Shown here: positions 16,594 to 30,011 of the stretch, in pieces
Numbering within the stretch: position 1 is the stretch's first letter
Layout: every line of letters begins with the position of its first letter
Assembly: GCF_907165195.1 (NCBI RefSeq)
Contig: NZ_OU015584.1
Coordinates: 930,001-994,000 of the forward strand
Source: Parvicella tangerina
GTDB taxonomy: Bacteria; Bacteroidota; Bacteroidia; Flavobacteriales_D; Parvicellaceae
Direction: 5' to 3'
Length of the DNA: 64,000 nucleotides
Made by a program: the position numbers and the translations under genes
The notes under the pieces: model-generated
Databases searched by the model: none
Seen by the model: the letters and a program-made list of their open reading frames with translations, nothing else
What the model was told of the DNA's origin: nothing

Positions 16594-16640
16594 TAAGGGA
16601 CCTTAATATGAACAAATAGATAGGTCACACGCTAATATAC

Positions 16641-16668
16641 AAAAAAGGCACCTCAAGTGAGATGCCTT
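16641..16668 (-). terminator. Rho-independent terminator after the OmpA lipoprotein gene
   Basis: AAGGCAcCTC / GAGaTGCCTT stem; on the minus strand it is followed by TTTTTT. It lies 24 bases past the stop codon of the OmpA gene. Confidence 0.8.
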
Positions 16669-16691
16669 ATATCGTGTTAAGATTGATCCGC

Positions 16692-17678
16692 TTATTCGTT
16701 TGAAATGATCTCAAACAACTCATCCAAGTTCGGGATGAGGATGATCTCAATTCTTCTGTTTTTTGCTTTGTCGTCTGGGTCAACGGGAAGGTATTCGCTT
16801 CTTCCAGCAGCGGTGATCTTGGTTTTGTCCATTTGGCTATTGTCTAGCATGATCTCCACGACAGCAGTAGCTCTAAGTACTGATAATTCCCAGTTGTTTT
16901 TTGGGTGAGAAGAGGATTTAAGCGCATCCGTGTCTGTATGTCCTTCAACTAACACTTCTAAATCTTCTTGGTCTTGTAGTACAGTTGCTAAATCAATCAG
17001 TGCTTTTTTACCGTCAGGATCTATCTTAGTACTCCCACTAGGGAACAGCAGTTTAGCCTCCATGCTCACGTAAACCTTGCCGTTCTTTTGTTCTACGGTA
17101 AGTCCCTTATCTTTAAAACCGAGTAGTGCACTAGCAACCTTATCTTTTAGTGCCTTCACAGCCTCATCTTTCTTGGCGATAAGGTCTTCTAGTTCATTCA
17201 CTCTTTGCTCACGTTTCTCGAGTTCAACTGATAGCGCATCTAGTGTTTCCTTTTTAGCATTCAGTTCCGCTTCCAGCTTCTTAAGTTCATCTTCTTTTTC
17301 TTGGAGCATGAGCTTAGTAGCATTGAGGTCTGACATTAACTTCTGGTTTTCTTGAGCGCTACCTTTTTGAAGTTTTTCCATTTTCGCAATGAGTTCATCA
17401 TTCAGGTCATTAATTTTATCATACTGCTTTTCTTTCATTCTTAGCGACTTACCCAACAAAGTAGTGTCTCCCTTAAGTCGGGCGATATCTTCTTGTAGTT
17501 CAGGAATCATCCCCTGAAGCTCAGTATTTTGTGTCTCAAGGCCAGTTACTTTAGACTTCAGTGCTTCAAGTTCTTCTGCGCACTGTTTTTGCTTAGCTTC
17601 AAGTTCTTCATATTTTCTAGCAGGTACACATGCGATCATTGACGCAAGCACAACTATTAGCATCCAATATAACTTCAT
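16692..17678 (-). CDS. OmpA-family lipoprotein with long coiled coil
   Basis: 328 residues. Lipoprotein signal with lipobox SMIAC (Cys17). Heptad-rich coiled coil over about 23-190 (Glu/Lys/Leu-rich with few prolines). C-terminal OmpA/MotB domain (about 200-318) with 'LFPSGSTKIDPDGKKAL', 'VLVEGHTDTD', 'NWELSVLRATAVVEIM' and 'NRRIEIILIPNLDEL'. Probably tethers the outer membrane to peptidoglycan across a long spacer. Only 11 bases follow the solute-binding protein gene, so the two are likely co-transcribed. Confidence 0.88.
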   Translation of the reverse strand: MKLYWMLIVVLASMIACVPARKYEELEAKQKQCAEELEALKSKVTGLETQNTELQGMIPELQEDIARLKGDTTLLGKSLRMKEKQYDKINDLNDELIAKMEKLQKGSAQENQKLMSDLNATKLMLQEKEDELKKLEAELNAKKETLDALSVELEKREQRVNELEDLIAKKDEAVKALKDKVASALLGFKDKGLTVEQKNGKVYVSMEAKLLFPSGSTKIDPDGKKALIDLATVLQDQEDLEVLVEGHTDTDALKSSSHPKNNWELSVLRATAVVEIMLDNSQMDKTKITAAGRSEYLPVDPDDKAKNRRIEIILIPNLDELFEIISNE

Positions 17679-17689
17679 AAGTCTTGGGA

Positions 17690-19432
17690 TTATTTAGATT
17701 TAAATACTCTTGTAAGATCTCTGTACTCCATGGCATTAATTGGGAAACCAACAATGTCATTCTGCACCAATCTAATGTATTGATCGTGATAGAGAGGCAA
17801 TAATGCGGCATCAGCAACCAAAATACTGTCACACATGTTGTAGTACATCATTTGTTCATCAGGGTCAATAGAAGCCATTCCTTTCTCCAGGTATTCATCA
17901 AAAACTGGGTTTTTGTATCGAGAGAAGTTAGGAAGCGATCTTGCATGAGGATCATCTGGAACGTTCTTACCATAAAATAACCACAAGAAGTTAGATGGGT
18001 CAGGGAAATCCGCTATCCAAGAGGTTCTTGTGAAGTCCGTTTCACCTGTAGCAAACCGTTCAATCAATACATCTAATTGAAGAGGCTCAATGGTTACATC
18101 AACACCAATACTTTCTTTCAGCTGATTTTGAAGGGTTGTCGCAACGATCGTGTTAATTGACCCTCCTTCGTTAATATATAAGGTTAATTCTGGGAATCCT
18201 TTTCCATTAGGGTATCCAGCTTCAGCCATTAATTTCTTCGCTTCATCAGGGTCGTATTCAAACCCAGGGACATTGGAGTTGTCGTACTTTCCAAACTTAG
18301 GCACTAAACCGTGCTCAGCAGGTTCATTTTCACCTTTCAAGGTGTGCTTGATCAAACTTTCTCTGTTGACCGCATAGTTAAAGGCCTTTCTTACCCTGAT
18401 ATCCTGAAAGATCGGACTCGTAGCGTTGAAAGCATAGAACTGTGTATTCAGTCCATTTACCTGCTGATATCTGAACTCAGGGTTTCCTCCCATTTGAGCT
18501 TCTTCTAAACTAGCAAGCACATTCTCCATTTCATCCACAGGAAGCTTCCAGATCATATCCAGGTTCTTCTTTCTGAAGTTCGACAATTCTGACTTTTTAT
18601 CTTTTGTAAAAGTGATCTTAACAATATCTAAGTAAGGCAATTGGTTTCCGTTCTCATCTTTTTCCCAGTAATTAGGGTTTCTAACCAATCTAACCTGGTT
18701 ATCGCTGATTTGATCAACCATGAATGGACCTGTACCCACACATTTCTTTGCCATTCCTTCAACACCATATTTGTCTATCGCTTCCTTTGGAAAAATCATA
18801 CATCCAGGGTGAGCCAATAAACTTTTAAATCCACTAAAAGAACTGGTAAGTGTAATTTCAAGAGTGTAATCGTCAATTAACTTAATCCCAGAAACTTCAT
18901 TCGCCTTGCCGTCATAATAGTCTCTGGCACCAACAACACGTTGAGTAAATAATTCATGAGAAGTATTGCCTGGATAGTTACTACAAAGCATTTCGAAACA
19001 ATACTTGATGTCTTTAGCCGTCATTTCTCTCCCTTTTCCTCCAGAGAAACAAGCGTCATCTTGAAAGAAAACTCCCTTCTGGATATGAAAGGTCCATACT
19101 TTTGCGTTTTCGCCAACTTCTTCAGAGGCCGCGAGGCAGTTTACAGGTTCTAATGTTCTTTGGTCGAACTTGTAAAGTCCTTGATAAATCTGAGTTCCGA
19201 TTCGAGATGAAACCGCATCAATCATTCCGTGAGGAAAGAGATTCTTAAAGTTCTCTACTTCGTTGATCCTAAAGATTCCTCCGTAGTAGATTTTATACTT
19301 TTTATCACCTTCCTGGTAATAACCCTCTGCTTCTCTTAATTCTGGTTTTCCTTGTTCTTCGGAATTACCCCCACCACAAGACATCATTACAGCTGTTGTC
19401 AGCCCCAAAACTAAAAACTTAAATACCTTCAT
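17690..19432 (-). CDS. Peptide/nickel-type ABC solute-binding lipoprotein (SBP family 5)
   Basis: 580 residues. Lipobox 'VMMSCGGG' (Cys19). The SBP_bac_5 domain spans about 60-570, with 'LEPVNCLAASEEVGENAKVWTFHIQKGVFFQDDACF', 'TAKDIKYCFE', 'VGTGPFMVDQISDNQVRLVRNPNYW' and 'QDIRVRKAFNYAVNRESLI'. It should bind oligopeptides or a similar ligand in the periplasm. No permease or ATPase gene is nearby. The partner is a downstream OmpA lipoprotein instead, so the transporter is encoded elsewhere or the protein has another use. Confidence 0.92.
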   Translation of the reverse strand: MKVFKFLVLGLTTAVMMSCGGGNSEEQGKPELREAEGYYQEGDKKYKIYYGGIFRINEVENFKNLFPHGMIDAVSSRIGTQIYQGLYKFDQRTLEPVNCLAASEEVGENAKVWTFHIQKGVFFQDDACFSGGKGREMTAKDIKYCFEMLCSNYPGNTSHELFTQRVVGARDYYDGKANEVSGIKLIDDYTLEITLTSSFSGFKSLLAHPGCMIFPKEAIDKYGVEGMAKKCVGTGPFMVDQISDNQVRLVRNPNYWEKDENGNQLPYLDIVKITFTKDKKSELSNFRKKNLDMIWKLPVDEMENVLASLEEAQMGGNPEFRYQQVNGLNTQFYAFNATSPIFQDIRVRKAFNYAVNRESLIKHTLKGENEPAEHGLVPKFGKYDNSNVPGFEYDPDEAKKLMAEAGYPNGKGFPELTLYINEGGSINTIVATTLQNQLKESIGVDVTIEPLQLDVLIERFATGETDFTRTSWIADFPDPSNFLWLFYGKNVPDDPHARSLPNFSRYKNPVFDEYLEKGMASIDPDEQMMYYNMCDSILVADAALLPLYHDQYIRLVQNDIVGFPINAMEYRDLTRVFKSK

Positions 19433-19528
19433 ATTATTTGCCTAACTTGTTCCTGAAATAAAATTTCTCTAACTCACGAAGATAGTAATATTTTGATAAT
19501 ATGAGGTGTTATTATCTGTGAGTTTTAG

Positions 19529-23068
<3,540 letters not shown>

Positions 23069-23092
23069 TGTTACAATGGATCACTTTGATCT

Positions 23093-23178
23093 TGTCATTC
23101 TGAACGTAGTGAAGAATCTCCAGAAGATGGGCAGTTGTGCTCTAAGTGGGGAGATTCTTCGCCTTGCTCAGAATGACA
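23093..23178. repeat. Interspersed inverted-repeat element
   Basis: TGTCATTCTGA (23093-23103) and TCAGAATGACA (23168-23178) form perfect ends. Inside them, GAAGAATCTCC and GGAGATTCTTC extend the pairing. The sequence resembles the 'GTCATTCTGA..GAAGAATCT' elements scattered through many bacterial genomes. It fills much of the 225-base gap before the ribosomal block. Confidence 0.75.
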
Positions 23179-23240
23179 GTTAGTTGTTTTGAATTTTATG
23201 GATGTACAAGAGGGGTAGGTCTGCGATCAATTTATTGCAC

Positions 23241-23272
23241 AAAAAAAAGACCCACATTGCTGTGAGTCTTTT
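23241..23272 (-). terminator. Terminator of the ribosomal superoperon
   Basis: On the minus strand AAAAGACTCAC...GTGGGTCTTTTTTTT: a 9-10 bp stem with one mismatch and a long T run, 22 bases past the rplQ stop. Confidence 0.85.
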
Positions 23273-23293
23273 CTATAGTGAAGTAAAATAATT

Positions 23294-23818
23294 TTATTCC
23301 TCTTCGTTAGAAGCAGCTTCTTTAGCCGGAGCTTCAGCTGTTGGTTCTGTAGTAGCTGCCGCAGCTGCTGCCGCTGCACCACCAGCATTACCAGATGATT
23401 TTTTACCACCTCTTCTTCTTCTTGTTTTCTTCTTAGTTGTTCCTTCGCTAAGTAATAACTCGTTGAAGTCAACTAATTCGATCATCGCAGTTTCTGCGTT
23501 GTCACCAAGTCTTTTTCCTAGTTTAATGATTCTAGTATATCCACCTGGTCTATCCATTACTTTAGGAGCAACCTCTCTGAACAATTCAGACGTAGCTTCC
23601 TTACTTCTCAAGTAAGAGAAAACAACTCTTCTTGAATGCGTTGTATCATTCTTTGATTTAGTGATCAAAGGCTCTACAAATCCTCTTAATGCTTTAGCTT
23701 TCGCCAAAGTAGTAACGATTCTTTTGTGTTCGATCAACGAGCTAGCCATATTCGCCATCATCGCCTTTCTGTGAGCACTTTTCCTTCCTAAAGCATTAAC
23801 CTTATTTCCGTGTCTCAT
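23294..23818 (-). CDS. rplQ: 50S ribosomal protein L17
   Basis: 174 residues. The first ~120 are standard L17 ('[20 protein letters not shown]', '[18 protein letters not shown]'). The last ~50 are a low-complexity tail, first Lys/Arg/Gly-rich, then a poly-Ala run, then Ala/Thr/Glu-rich. Such tails occur in some Bacteroidota L17 proteins. Last gene of the superoperon. Confidence 0.97.
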   Translation of the reverse strand: MRHGNKVNALGRKSAHRKAMMANMASSLIEHKRIVTTLAKAKALRGFVEPLITKSKNDTTHSRRVVFSYLRSKEATSELFREVAPKVMDRPGGYTRIIKLGKRLGDNAETAMIELVDFNELLLSEGTTKKKTRRRRGGKKSSGNAGGAAAAAAAATTEPTAEAPAKEAASNEEE

Positions 23819-23851
23819 TTTTAATTCGTTTTAACAGGTTATAGAACCTAA

Positions 23852-24844
23852 TTATTCTTTATCCAATTTGTACTTAGAGATGTCCATTCCAAAAGAAAGC
23901 CCCTTAGACTCAATCAAGTCTTCTAATTCAGTTAACGACTTCTTACCGAAGTTTCTGAATTTAAGTAGGTCAGACTTAGCGAAAGAAACAAGTTCTCCTA
24001 ATGTCTCAACATCTGCCGCTTTCAAGCAGTTCAATGCTCTTACTGAAAGATCAAGATCAACCAATCTAGACTTCAACAATTGTCTCATGTGAAGTGAAGT
24101 TTCGTCAAACTCTTCAGTTTCTGCTCTTTCTTGAGTATCCAACGTGATCTTCTCATCAGAGAACAACATGAAATGGTGAATCAAGATTTTTGCAGCTTCT
24201 TTCAATGCATCTTTAGAGTGGATCGAACCATCTGTGTGAATGTCAATGATCAATTTTTCGTAATCTGTCTTTTGTTCTACACGGTAGTTCTCGATAGAAT
24301 ACTTAACGTTCTTAATCGGAGTAAAGATAGAATCAACGAAGATCGTTCCAACAGGAGCTGTTGTTGTCTTGTGCTCCTCAGCAGGAACATAACCTCTTCC
24401 TTTAACGATAGTTAGGTCGATCGTCAAAGTAACTCCTTTTTCCATGGTACAGATCACGTGATCAGGATTTAATACCTGAAACCCTGAAGTGAACTTCCCT
24501 ATATCTCCAGCAGTAAACGTTTCTTGACCAGAAACCTTAACGGTAAGTTTTTCATTGTCAACATCATCGATCTGTCTCTTGAATCTAACTTGTTTCAAGT
24601 TAAGGATGATCTCAGTAACATCTTCTACCACTCCTTTGATCGAAGCAAATTCGTGATCAACACCTTCGATTCTAACAGAAGAGATTGCAAACCCTTCAAG
24701 AGAGTTAAGAAGAATTCTTCTTAATGCATTTCCAATTGTAATCCCGTAACCAGGCTCCAAAGGTCTAAATTCAAATTGACCGTTGAAATCATCTGATTCT
24801 AACATGATTACTTTATCTGGTCTTTGGAAATCTAATATAGCCAT
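23852..24844 (-). CDS. rpoA: RNA polymerase alpha subunit
   Basis: 330 residues. The N-terminal assembly domain has '[23 protein letters not shown]'; the C-terminal domain (about 255-320) has '[21 protein letters not shown]' and '[19 protein letters not shown]', which bind UP-element DNA and activators. Located between rpsD and rplQ as usual. Confidence 0.98.
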   Translation of the reverse strand: MAILDFQRPDKVIMLESDDFNGQFEFRPLEPGYGITIGNALRRILLNSLEGFAISSVRIEGVDHEFASIKGVVEDVTEIILNLKQVRFKRQIDDVDNEKLTVKVSGQETFTAGDIGKFTSGFQVLNPDHVICTMEKGVTLTIDLTIVKGRGYVPAEEHKTTTAPVGTIFVDSIFTPIKNVKYSIENYRVEQKTDYEKLIIDIHTDGSIHSKDALKEAAKILIHHFMLFSDEKITLDTQERAETEEFDETSLHMRQLLKSRLVDLDLSVRALNCLKAADVETLGELVSFAKSDLLKFRNFGKKSLTELEDLIESKGLSFGMDISKYKLDKE

Positions 24845-24880
24845 TGTTATAATTCTTTTTTTAGTTTAACAATCCATTCA

Positions 24881-25486
24881 TTACTTAGAGTACAATTCAA
24901 CTATCAACTGCTCCTTGATATTTTCAGGGATTTGATCTCTTGTAGGTACTGCTTTCACTTCACCTTCCATAGTGTTACCATTCCAGTCAAGCCATTCGAA
25001 CACTTTGCTGTTTCCAGCTAAAGCTTCTGATATTACAGCTAGAGATTTTGATTTCTCTCTAACTCCTACTACGTCACCTACTCTTAGTGAGTAAGAAGGG
25101 ATGTTTACAATCTTGTTATTAACAGTAATGTGTCTGTGCGAAACTAATTGTCTTGCACCATCTCTAGTCTTAGCTAATCCCAATCTAAATACGGTGTTAT
25201 CCAATCGTGCTTCACAAAGTTGAAGTAAGATCTCACCAGTAATTCCAGACTTAGCATTTGCCTTCTTAAAGAGGTTAGAGAATTGTTTCTCTAAAATACC
25301 GTAAGTGTACTTAGCTTTTTGCTTCTCAGCCAACTGAGTTGCATATTCAGACTGCTTACCTCTTCTTTTGTTAGGACCATGTTGTCCTGGAGGGTAATTT
25401 TTCTTGTCTAAGTATTTATCTGGACCATAGATTGGATCTCTAAATTTTCTCGCAATCTTAGTTTTTGGACCTGTATATCTTGCCAT
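24881..25486 (-). CDS. rpsD: 30S ribosomal protein S4
   Basis: 201 residues with the S4 RNA-binding motif ('[39 protein letters not shown]'). The N-terminal '[16 protein letters not shown]' lacks the zinc-binding cysteines, so this is the Zn-free form. S4 is a primary 16S binder and often an autogenous regulator. Confidence 0.97.
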   Translation of the reverse strand: MARYTGPKTKIARKFRDPIYGPDKYLDKKNYPPGQHGPNKRRGKQSEYATQLAEKQKAKYTYGILEKQFSNLFKKANAKSGITGEILLQLCEARLDNTVFRLGLAKTRDGARQLVSHRHITVNNKIVNIPSYSLRVGDVVGVREKSKSLAVISEALAGNSKVFEWLDWNGNTMEGEVKAVPTRDQIPENIKEQLIVELYSK

Positions 25487-25515
25487 TTTGTTCTTAAATT
25501 AAGTTCAAATTAATA

Positions 25516-25899
25516 TTATACTCTTCGTCTTTTTGGCGGACGACAACCGTTGTGAGGCATTGGAGTAACATCTATAATCTCCGTTACTTCTATACCGTTA
25601 TTGTGAATTGTTCTGATAGCAGATTCTCTACCTTGACCAGGACCTTTCACGAAAACCTTCACTTTTCTCAAGCCAAATTCATATGCTTCTTTAGCACAAT
25701 CCTCAGCCGCAACTTGAGCAGCGTATGGTGTATTTTTCTTTGAACCTCTAAATCCCATTTTACCAGCAGAAGACCAAGAAATTACTTGACCTGAACCGTT
25801 ACAAAGGGATATGATGACATTGTTAAATGTCGCTTGTATATGCGCTTGACCCACAGGATCAACTGATACATTCTTCTTTTTTCTGTTTGACTTAGCCAT
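25516..25899 (-). CDS. rpsK: 30S ribosomal protein S11
   Basis: 127 residues. '[14 protein letters not shown]', '[16 protein letters not shown]' and the C-terminal '[16 protein letters not shown]' are diagnostic. It belongs to the alpha-operon part of the block. Confidence 0.98.
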   Translation of the reverse strand: MAKSNRKKKNVSVDPVGQAHIQATFNNVIISLCNGSGQVISWSSAGKMGFRGSKKNTPYAAQVAAEDCAKEAYEFGLRKVKVFVKGPGQGRESAIRTIHNNGIEVTEIIDVTPMPHNGCRPPKRRRV

Positions 25900-25920
25900 A
25901 ACCTAATGTAATCTAAATTA

Positions 25921-26310
25921 TTACTTAACTGCTTTTTTCTTATTAGCAACAGTTTTCTTCTTACCTTTTCTTGTACGAGAGTTGTTTTTAGTTCTTTGAC
26001 CTCTCAAAGGAAGACCCATTCTGTGACGGATTCCTCTTTGACATCCAATATCCATCAAACGCTTGATGTTCAATTGAACCTCTGAGCGCAAAGCACCTTC
26101 AACTTTTAGGTTTAGGTCTTTGTCATCTGTAATGATCGAACGGATCGCACCGATCTGATCGTCATTCCAATCTTGAACTTTAATGTTCTCGTCTACACCA
26201 GCCTTATCTAAGACTTTTTTTGCGGTGCTTCTACCAATACCATAGATGTAAGTAAGGGCAATAACTCCTCGCTTATTCTTTGGTATATCTATTCCTGCAA
26301 TTCTTGCCAT
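25921..26310 (-). CDS. rpsM: 30S ribosomal protein S13
   Basis: 129 residues. '[26 protein letters not shown]', '[22 protein letters not shown]' and a basic tail are typical. It contacts the P-site tRNA and the B1 bridge. Confidence 0.98.
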   Translation of the reverse strand: MARIAGIDIPKNKRGVIALTYIYGIGRSTAKKVLDKAGVDENIKVQDWNDDQIGAIRSIITDDKDLNLKVEGALRSEVQLNIKRLMDIGCQRGIRHRMGLPLRGQRTKNNSRTRKGKKKTVANKKKAVK

Positions 26311-26332
26311 AGTTATATATTAATAAATAAAA

Positions 26333-26449
26333 TTATCCTTGACGTTGTTTAAACTTAGGGTTCTTTTTGTTGATTACGTATAATCTACCTTTTCTTCTGA
26401 CGATTTTACAATCTTCAGATCTTTTCTTAATTGATGCTCGTACTTTCAT
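26333..26449 (-). CDS. rpmJ: 50S ribosomal protein L36
   Basis: 38 residues, read directly from the minus strand: [17 protein letters not shown]..., ending [10 protein letters not shown]. The length and the conserved 'SIKKR.DCKIVRR.G..YVI...P+.KQRQG' pattern are those of L36. Of the usual zinc ligands only one Cys (residue 14) remains, so this is the zinc-independent (C-) type. It lies between infA and rpsM. Confidence 0.95.
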   Translation of the reverse strand: MKVRASIKKRSEDCKIVRRKGRLYVINKKNPKFKQRQG

Positions 26450-26458
26450 CTCTTAAAT

Positions 26459-26677
26459 TTATTTGTATCTAAATGTTATTCTTCCTTTTGTTAAGTCGTA
26501 TGGCGACATCTCAACTTTCACTTTATCACCAGGTAGGATACGAATGTAATGCATTCTCATCTTTCCTGAGATATGAGCTGTGATCACGTGTCCGTTCTCT
26601 AACTCTACTCTAAACATTGCGTTAGACAATGCTTCGATAATTGTTCCATCTTGTTCTATAGATGTCTGTTTTGCCAT
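26459..26677 (-). CDS. infA: Translation initiation factor IF-1
   Basis: 72 residues, the usual size. An S1-type OB fold with '[21 protein letters not shown]', '[18 protein letters not shown]' and '[11 protein letters not shown]'. It lies 3 bases after map and just before rpmJ. Confidence 0.98.
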   Translation of the reverse strand: MAKQTSIEQDGTIIEALSNAMFRVELENGHVITAHISGKMRMHYIRILPGDKVKVEMSPYDLTKGRITFRYK

Positions 26678-26680
26678 AAT

Positions 26681-27457
26681 TTATTTTTGTTCTAATACTT
26701 CTTCAATATATTTAAATGTCGATAAAACGTCAACACCTTCATCAGTGATTGCCACATCGTGCTCAAAGTGAGCTGATGGTTTACCATCTTTTGTAACAAT
26801 CGTCCATCCGTCACTTAACTGTCTCACCTCTTTTCGCCCCATATTAATCATCGGCTCAATAGCAATGACTAACCCGCTCTGTATCGTAGGTCCTTTCCCT
26901 TTTTTTCCAAAGTTAGGAACCTCAGGTTTTTCGTGGAGCTTTCTTCCAAGACCATGTCCAACAAGATCTCTAACCACACTAAAACCATTTTTCTCTGCTT
27001 CCAATTGAACCGCAAAACCAATGTCTCCTATAGTGTTTCCCACTTTTGCCTGCTCAATGCCTTTCTCTAAACAGCTTTTCGTCACGTCCAACAACTTTCG
27101 AACTTTGGGTTCTACTTCCCCAATTTCAAAAGTGTAAGCAGAGTCTCCGTAAAAGTCATTCATGTAAGTGCCACAGTCTATTGAAACAATATCTCCTTCT
27201 TCAAGAGGTTTGTCTGTAGGTAGACCATGAACTACCGCTTCATTAACGGAACAGAGTAGGGTACTAGGACATCCGTAAAGGCCTTTAAATCCAGGTTTAG
27301 CCCCATGATCTCTGATAAACTCTTCAGCTACCTTGTCCAATTCAGCGGTTGTTACACCAGGCTTAATCAGTTTAGCAACCTCAGCTAACGTTTTTCCAAC
27401 AAGTAAAGAACTTTCTCTAATTAGTTCAATTTCATCTTTGGTTTTATAAAATATCAT
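26681..27457 (-). CDS. map: Methionine aminopeptidase, type I
   Basis: 258 residues. It removes the initiator Met. The metal-site residues are visible in order: Asp in 'SIDCGTYMNDFYGDSAYTF' (two Asp), His in 'GHGLGRKLHEKPEVPNF', Glu in 'IEPMINMG' and Glu in 'EHDVAITDEG'. Its position between secY and infA is the normal Bacteroidota order. Confidence 0.97.
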   Translation of the reverse strand: MIFYKTKDEIELIRESSLLVGKTLAEVAKLIKPGVTTAELDKVAEEFIRDHGAKPGFKGLYGCPSTLLCSVNEAVVHGLPTDKPLEEGDIVSIDCGTYMNDFYGDSAYTFEIGEVEPKVRKLLDVTKSCLEKGIEQAKVGNTIGDIGFAVQLEAEKNGFSVVRDLVGHGLGRKLHEKPEVPNFGKKGKGPTIQSGLVIAIEPMINMGRKEVRQLSDGWTIVTKDGKPSAHFEHDVAITDEGVDVLSTFKYIEEVLEQK

Positions 27458-27476
27458 TTTACTAACCTAAGATGTA

Positions 27477-28802
27477 TTATATAGTTTGAGGCATAGAAAC
27501 AGGAGCGTTAGGTACATTACGCCCTCTCATTCTACCACCTTTCATCAAACCGTCATATTCACTATTCAACAAGTAGCTTTCTACTTGCTGTAATGTATCT
27601 AAAACTACACCTACCATAATCAACAAGGACGTTCCTCCGTAGAAGTAGGCAAACCCTTGGTTGATATCAGCATTCATTGCGAATGCTGGCAAGATGGCGA
27701 TGATACCCAAGAACACCGATCCAGGTAGAATCAACCTTGATAGCAACGAATCAATGAACTCAGCCGTGTTTTTCCCTGGCTTTACTCCAGGAATAAATGC
27801 CCCACTTCTCTTCAACTCATCTGCCATTTGATTAGGGTTCATTGTGATTGCTGTGTAGAAGTAAGTAAACATTACGATCAGGATAAAGAATACCAAGTTG
27901 TACCAAAACCCTGCTACATCATTAAAACCTCTCCAGATAAATGCTGGTAAGAACATCAATGCCTGAGCAAAAATGATCGGCATTACACCAGCTTGGTTTA
28001 TCTTAAGAGGAATAAAAGAACGTTTCGCAGCTGATACCGCTTGTCTGCCACCTCGTTGATTGACAATTCTTTTAGCAGAGTGCACAGGGATTCTTCTCGT
28101 TCCTTGCACAAGTAATACCGTTAGAATAATCACGAAGTACAATGCTACCAATTCTACAAGTAGTAAAACCATACCACCATTAGAAGCTTTCAAACCAAAT
28201 TCTCCTAATAAAGCCATTGGAAGATTCGCAAGAATACCGATAGCAATGATCAACGAAACTCCGTTTCCTACACCTCTATCTGTAATTCTTTCACCCAACC
28301 ACGTCACGAACATTGTCCCAGCTGTAAGAATTACAACCGATTGTACCCACCATAGGGGAGAGTCAACAAATTCAGCGTAAACAGAAGGCTTTGCATACAT
28401 GTTTAAGTAACTAATACCCTGAAATACACAAATCACGATCGTTAAGTATCGTGTTAATCTGTTAATTTTCTTTCTACCACTTTCTCCCTCACGCTGCATT
28501 TTTTGAACCGCAGGAACCGCCAGACCTAATAACTGCATTACGATAGATGCAGAGATGTAGGGCATGATACCTAAAGACATCACTGATACACGACCGAATG
28601 CACCACCCGCGAAGATGTTGATCAATCCCAGAATCCCACCATCATTAGAGCTGTTAGAAACCAATGCATCAGAATTGATACCAGGTAAGATAACATAAGA
28701 ACCTATCCTATATACCAAAATAAGAAGAAGCGTATAGATAATACGCTTTTTCAACTCCTCAACGCTCCAAATGTTCTTTATAGTCTTTATAAATTCCTTC
28801 AT
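27477..28802 (-). CDS. secY: Preprotein translocase subunit SecY
   Basis: 441 residues with ten predicted transmembrane helices. 'YRIGSYVILPGIN', the 'GGAFGRVSVMSLGIMPYISASI' plug region, 'GNGVSLIIAIGI' and 'NPNQMADELKRSGAFIPGVKPG' are signature stretches. It forms the channel through which Sec substrates, including all T9SS cargo in this window, first cross the inner membrane. Confidence 0.98.
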   Translation of the reverse strand: MKEFIKTIKNIWSVEELKKRIIYTLLLILVYRIGSYVILPGINSDALVSNSSNDGGILGLINIFAGGAFGRVSVMSLGIMPYISASIVMQLLGLAVPAVQKMQREGESGRKKINRLTRYLTIVICVFQGISYLNMYAKPSVYAEFVDSPLWWVQSVVILTAGTMFVTWLGERITDRGVGNGVSLIIAIGILANLPMALLGEFGLKASNGGMVLLLVELVALYFVIILTVLLVQGTRRIPVHSAKRIVNQRGGRQAVSAAKRSFIPLKINQAGVMPIIFAQALMFLPAFIWRGFNDVAGFWYNLVFFILIVMFTYFYTAITMNPNQMADELKRSGAFIPGVKPGKNTAEFIDSLLSRLILPGSVFLGIIAILPAFAMNADINQGFAYFYGGTSLLIMVGVVLDTLQQVESYLLNSEYDGLMKGGRMRGRNVPNAPVSMPQTI

Positions 28803-28810
28803 TCAAAAGT

Positions 28811-29260
28811 TTATTTGATAATTTCAACTGCACCTCCCGCTGCTTCGATTGCTTTCAAAGCAGAAGCAGAACAACCATGAACTTTAAAGTTCACTTTTGA
28901 TTTTAACTCACCTCTTCCTAAGATCTTCACAAGATCTTTCTTTCTTGCCAGACCATTTTCAGCAAGTACCTGAGGAGTAATTTCTTCAATTTTTTTGTCG
29001 TCAACAAGTTTCTGAATTGTATCCAAATTGATTCCTTTCAATTCAACTCTGTTGAGGTTTGTAAAACCAAACTTCGGAAGTCTTCTTTGAATAGGCATTT
29101 GCCCACCTTCGAAACCAATCTTTGATTTGTATCCAGATCTTGATTTAGCTCCTTTGTGTCCTCTCGTAGCAGTTCCACCGTGTCCTGAGCCTTCACCTCT
29201 ACCAATTCTCTTCGTCTTTTTGGTAGATCCTTCAGCTGGTTTTAAATTATGTAAGTTCAT
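28811..29260 (-). CDS. rplO: 50S ribosomal protein L15
   Basis: 149 residues. 'MNLHNLKPAEGS', 'RIGRGEGSGHGGTATRGHKGAKSRSG' and 'GGQMPIQRRLPKFGF' are characteristic. Confidence 0.98.
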   Translation of the reverse strand: MNLHNLKPAEGSTKKTKRIGRGEGSGHGGTATRGHKGAKSRSGYKSKIGFEGGQMPIQRRLPKFGFTNLNRVELKGINLDTIQKLVDDKKIEEITPQVLAENGLARKKDLVKILGRGELKSKVNFKVHGCSASALKAIEAAGGAVEIIK

Positions 29261-29289
29261 CGTAAAAGTTTTTTACAGTTTTGCGTTTC

Positions 29290-29466
29290 TTATTTTTCAA
29301 CCTTAACAAGGTGAGCTACTTTAGCGACCATTCCTTCAATTTGGGGAGTGGCATTATGCTCAACAGTCTTGTTTAATTTTCCTAAACCAAGAGCTTGAAG
29401 CGTTAACTTTTGCTTCTTTGGTCTTTTGATCGCGCTCTTGATTTGTGTTACTTTAATTGTTGCCAT
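29290..29466 (-). CDS. rpmD: 50S ribosomal protein L30
   Basis: 58 residues read from the minus strand: MATIKVTQIKSAIKRPKKQ, then 'LQALGLGKLNKTVEHNATPQIEGMV' and a 'AHLVKVEK' end. Length and sequence are typical of bacterial L30. It sits between rpsE and rplO as expected. Confidence 0.95.
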   Translation of the reverse strand: MATIKVTQIKSAIKRPKKQKLTLQALGLGKLNKTVEHNATPQIEGMVAKVAHLVKVEK

Positions 29467-29479
29467 TTTAGCGTCTTTA

Positions 29480-30004
29480 TTATCCGTTAAATACTTTGTC
29501 TAGCGATACACCTCTCTTTCTAGCAATTGCATTGGCGTCTTTTAGTTGACTCAATGCATCGAAAGTGGCTTTAACCACGTTGTGAGGGTTAGAAGAACCT
29601 TTTGATTTTGCAAGTACGTTGTGGATACCAGCACTTTCAAGAACGGCACGCATCGCACCACCAGCAATTACACCAGTACCTTCAGAAGCGGGTTTCATGA
29701 AGATGTGTCCTCCATCTGCTTTACCAATAACCTCGTGAGGGAGTGTATTGTTGATAATCGGAACGTTGATCAAATTCTTTTTAGCATCTTCTACAGCCTT
29801 TGAGATCGCCTCAGTAACTTCCTTAGCTTTTCCAAGACCATGACCAACTACACCAGCCTCATTACCAACTACAACTATAGCTGAGAAACTAAACGTTCTA
29901 CCACCTTTGGTAACTTTCGTTACACGGTTGATAGCTACCAATCTATCTTTTAATTCGATATCGCTGCTTGATTTTACAGCTTCTTTTCTATTCGACTTCG
30001 CCAT
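29480..30004 (-). CDS. rpsE: 30S ribosomal protein S5
   Basis: 174 residues. N-terminal double-stranded RNA-binding domain ('[26 protein letters not shown]') and C-terminal S5 domain ('[21 protein letters not shown]'). Confidence 0.98.
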   Translation of the reverse strand: MAKSNRKEAVKSSSDIELKDRLVAINRVTKVTKGGRTFSFSAIVVVGNEAGVVGHGLGKAKEVTEAISKAVEDAKKNLINVPIINNTLPHEVIGKADGGHIFMKPASEGTGVIAGGAMRAVLESAGIHNVLAKSKGSSNPHNVVKATFDALSQLKDANAIARKRGVSLDKVFNG

Positions 30005-30011
30005 TTCTCAA

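Noticed and set aside
17077-17355. Ser/Phe-rich plus-strand frame
   Set aside because: It is antisense of the Glu/Lys-rich coiled coil of the OmpA lipoprotein; the composition follows from that.
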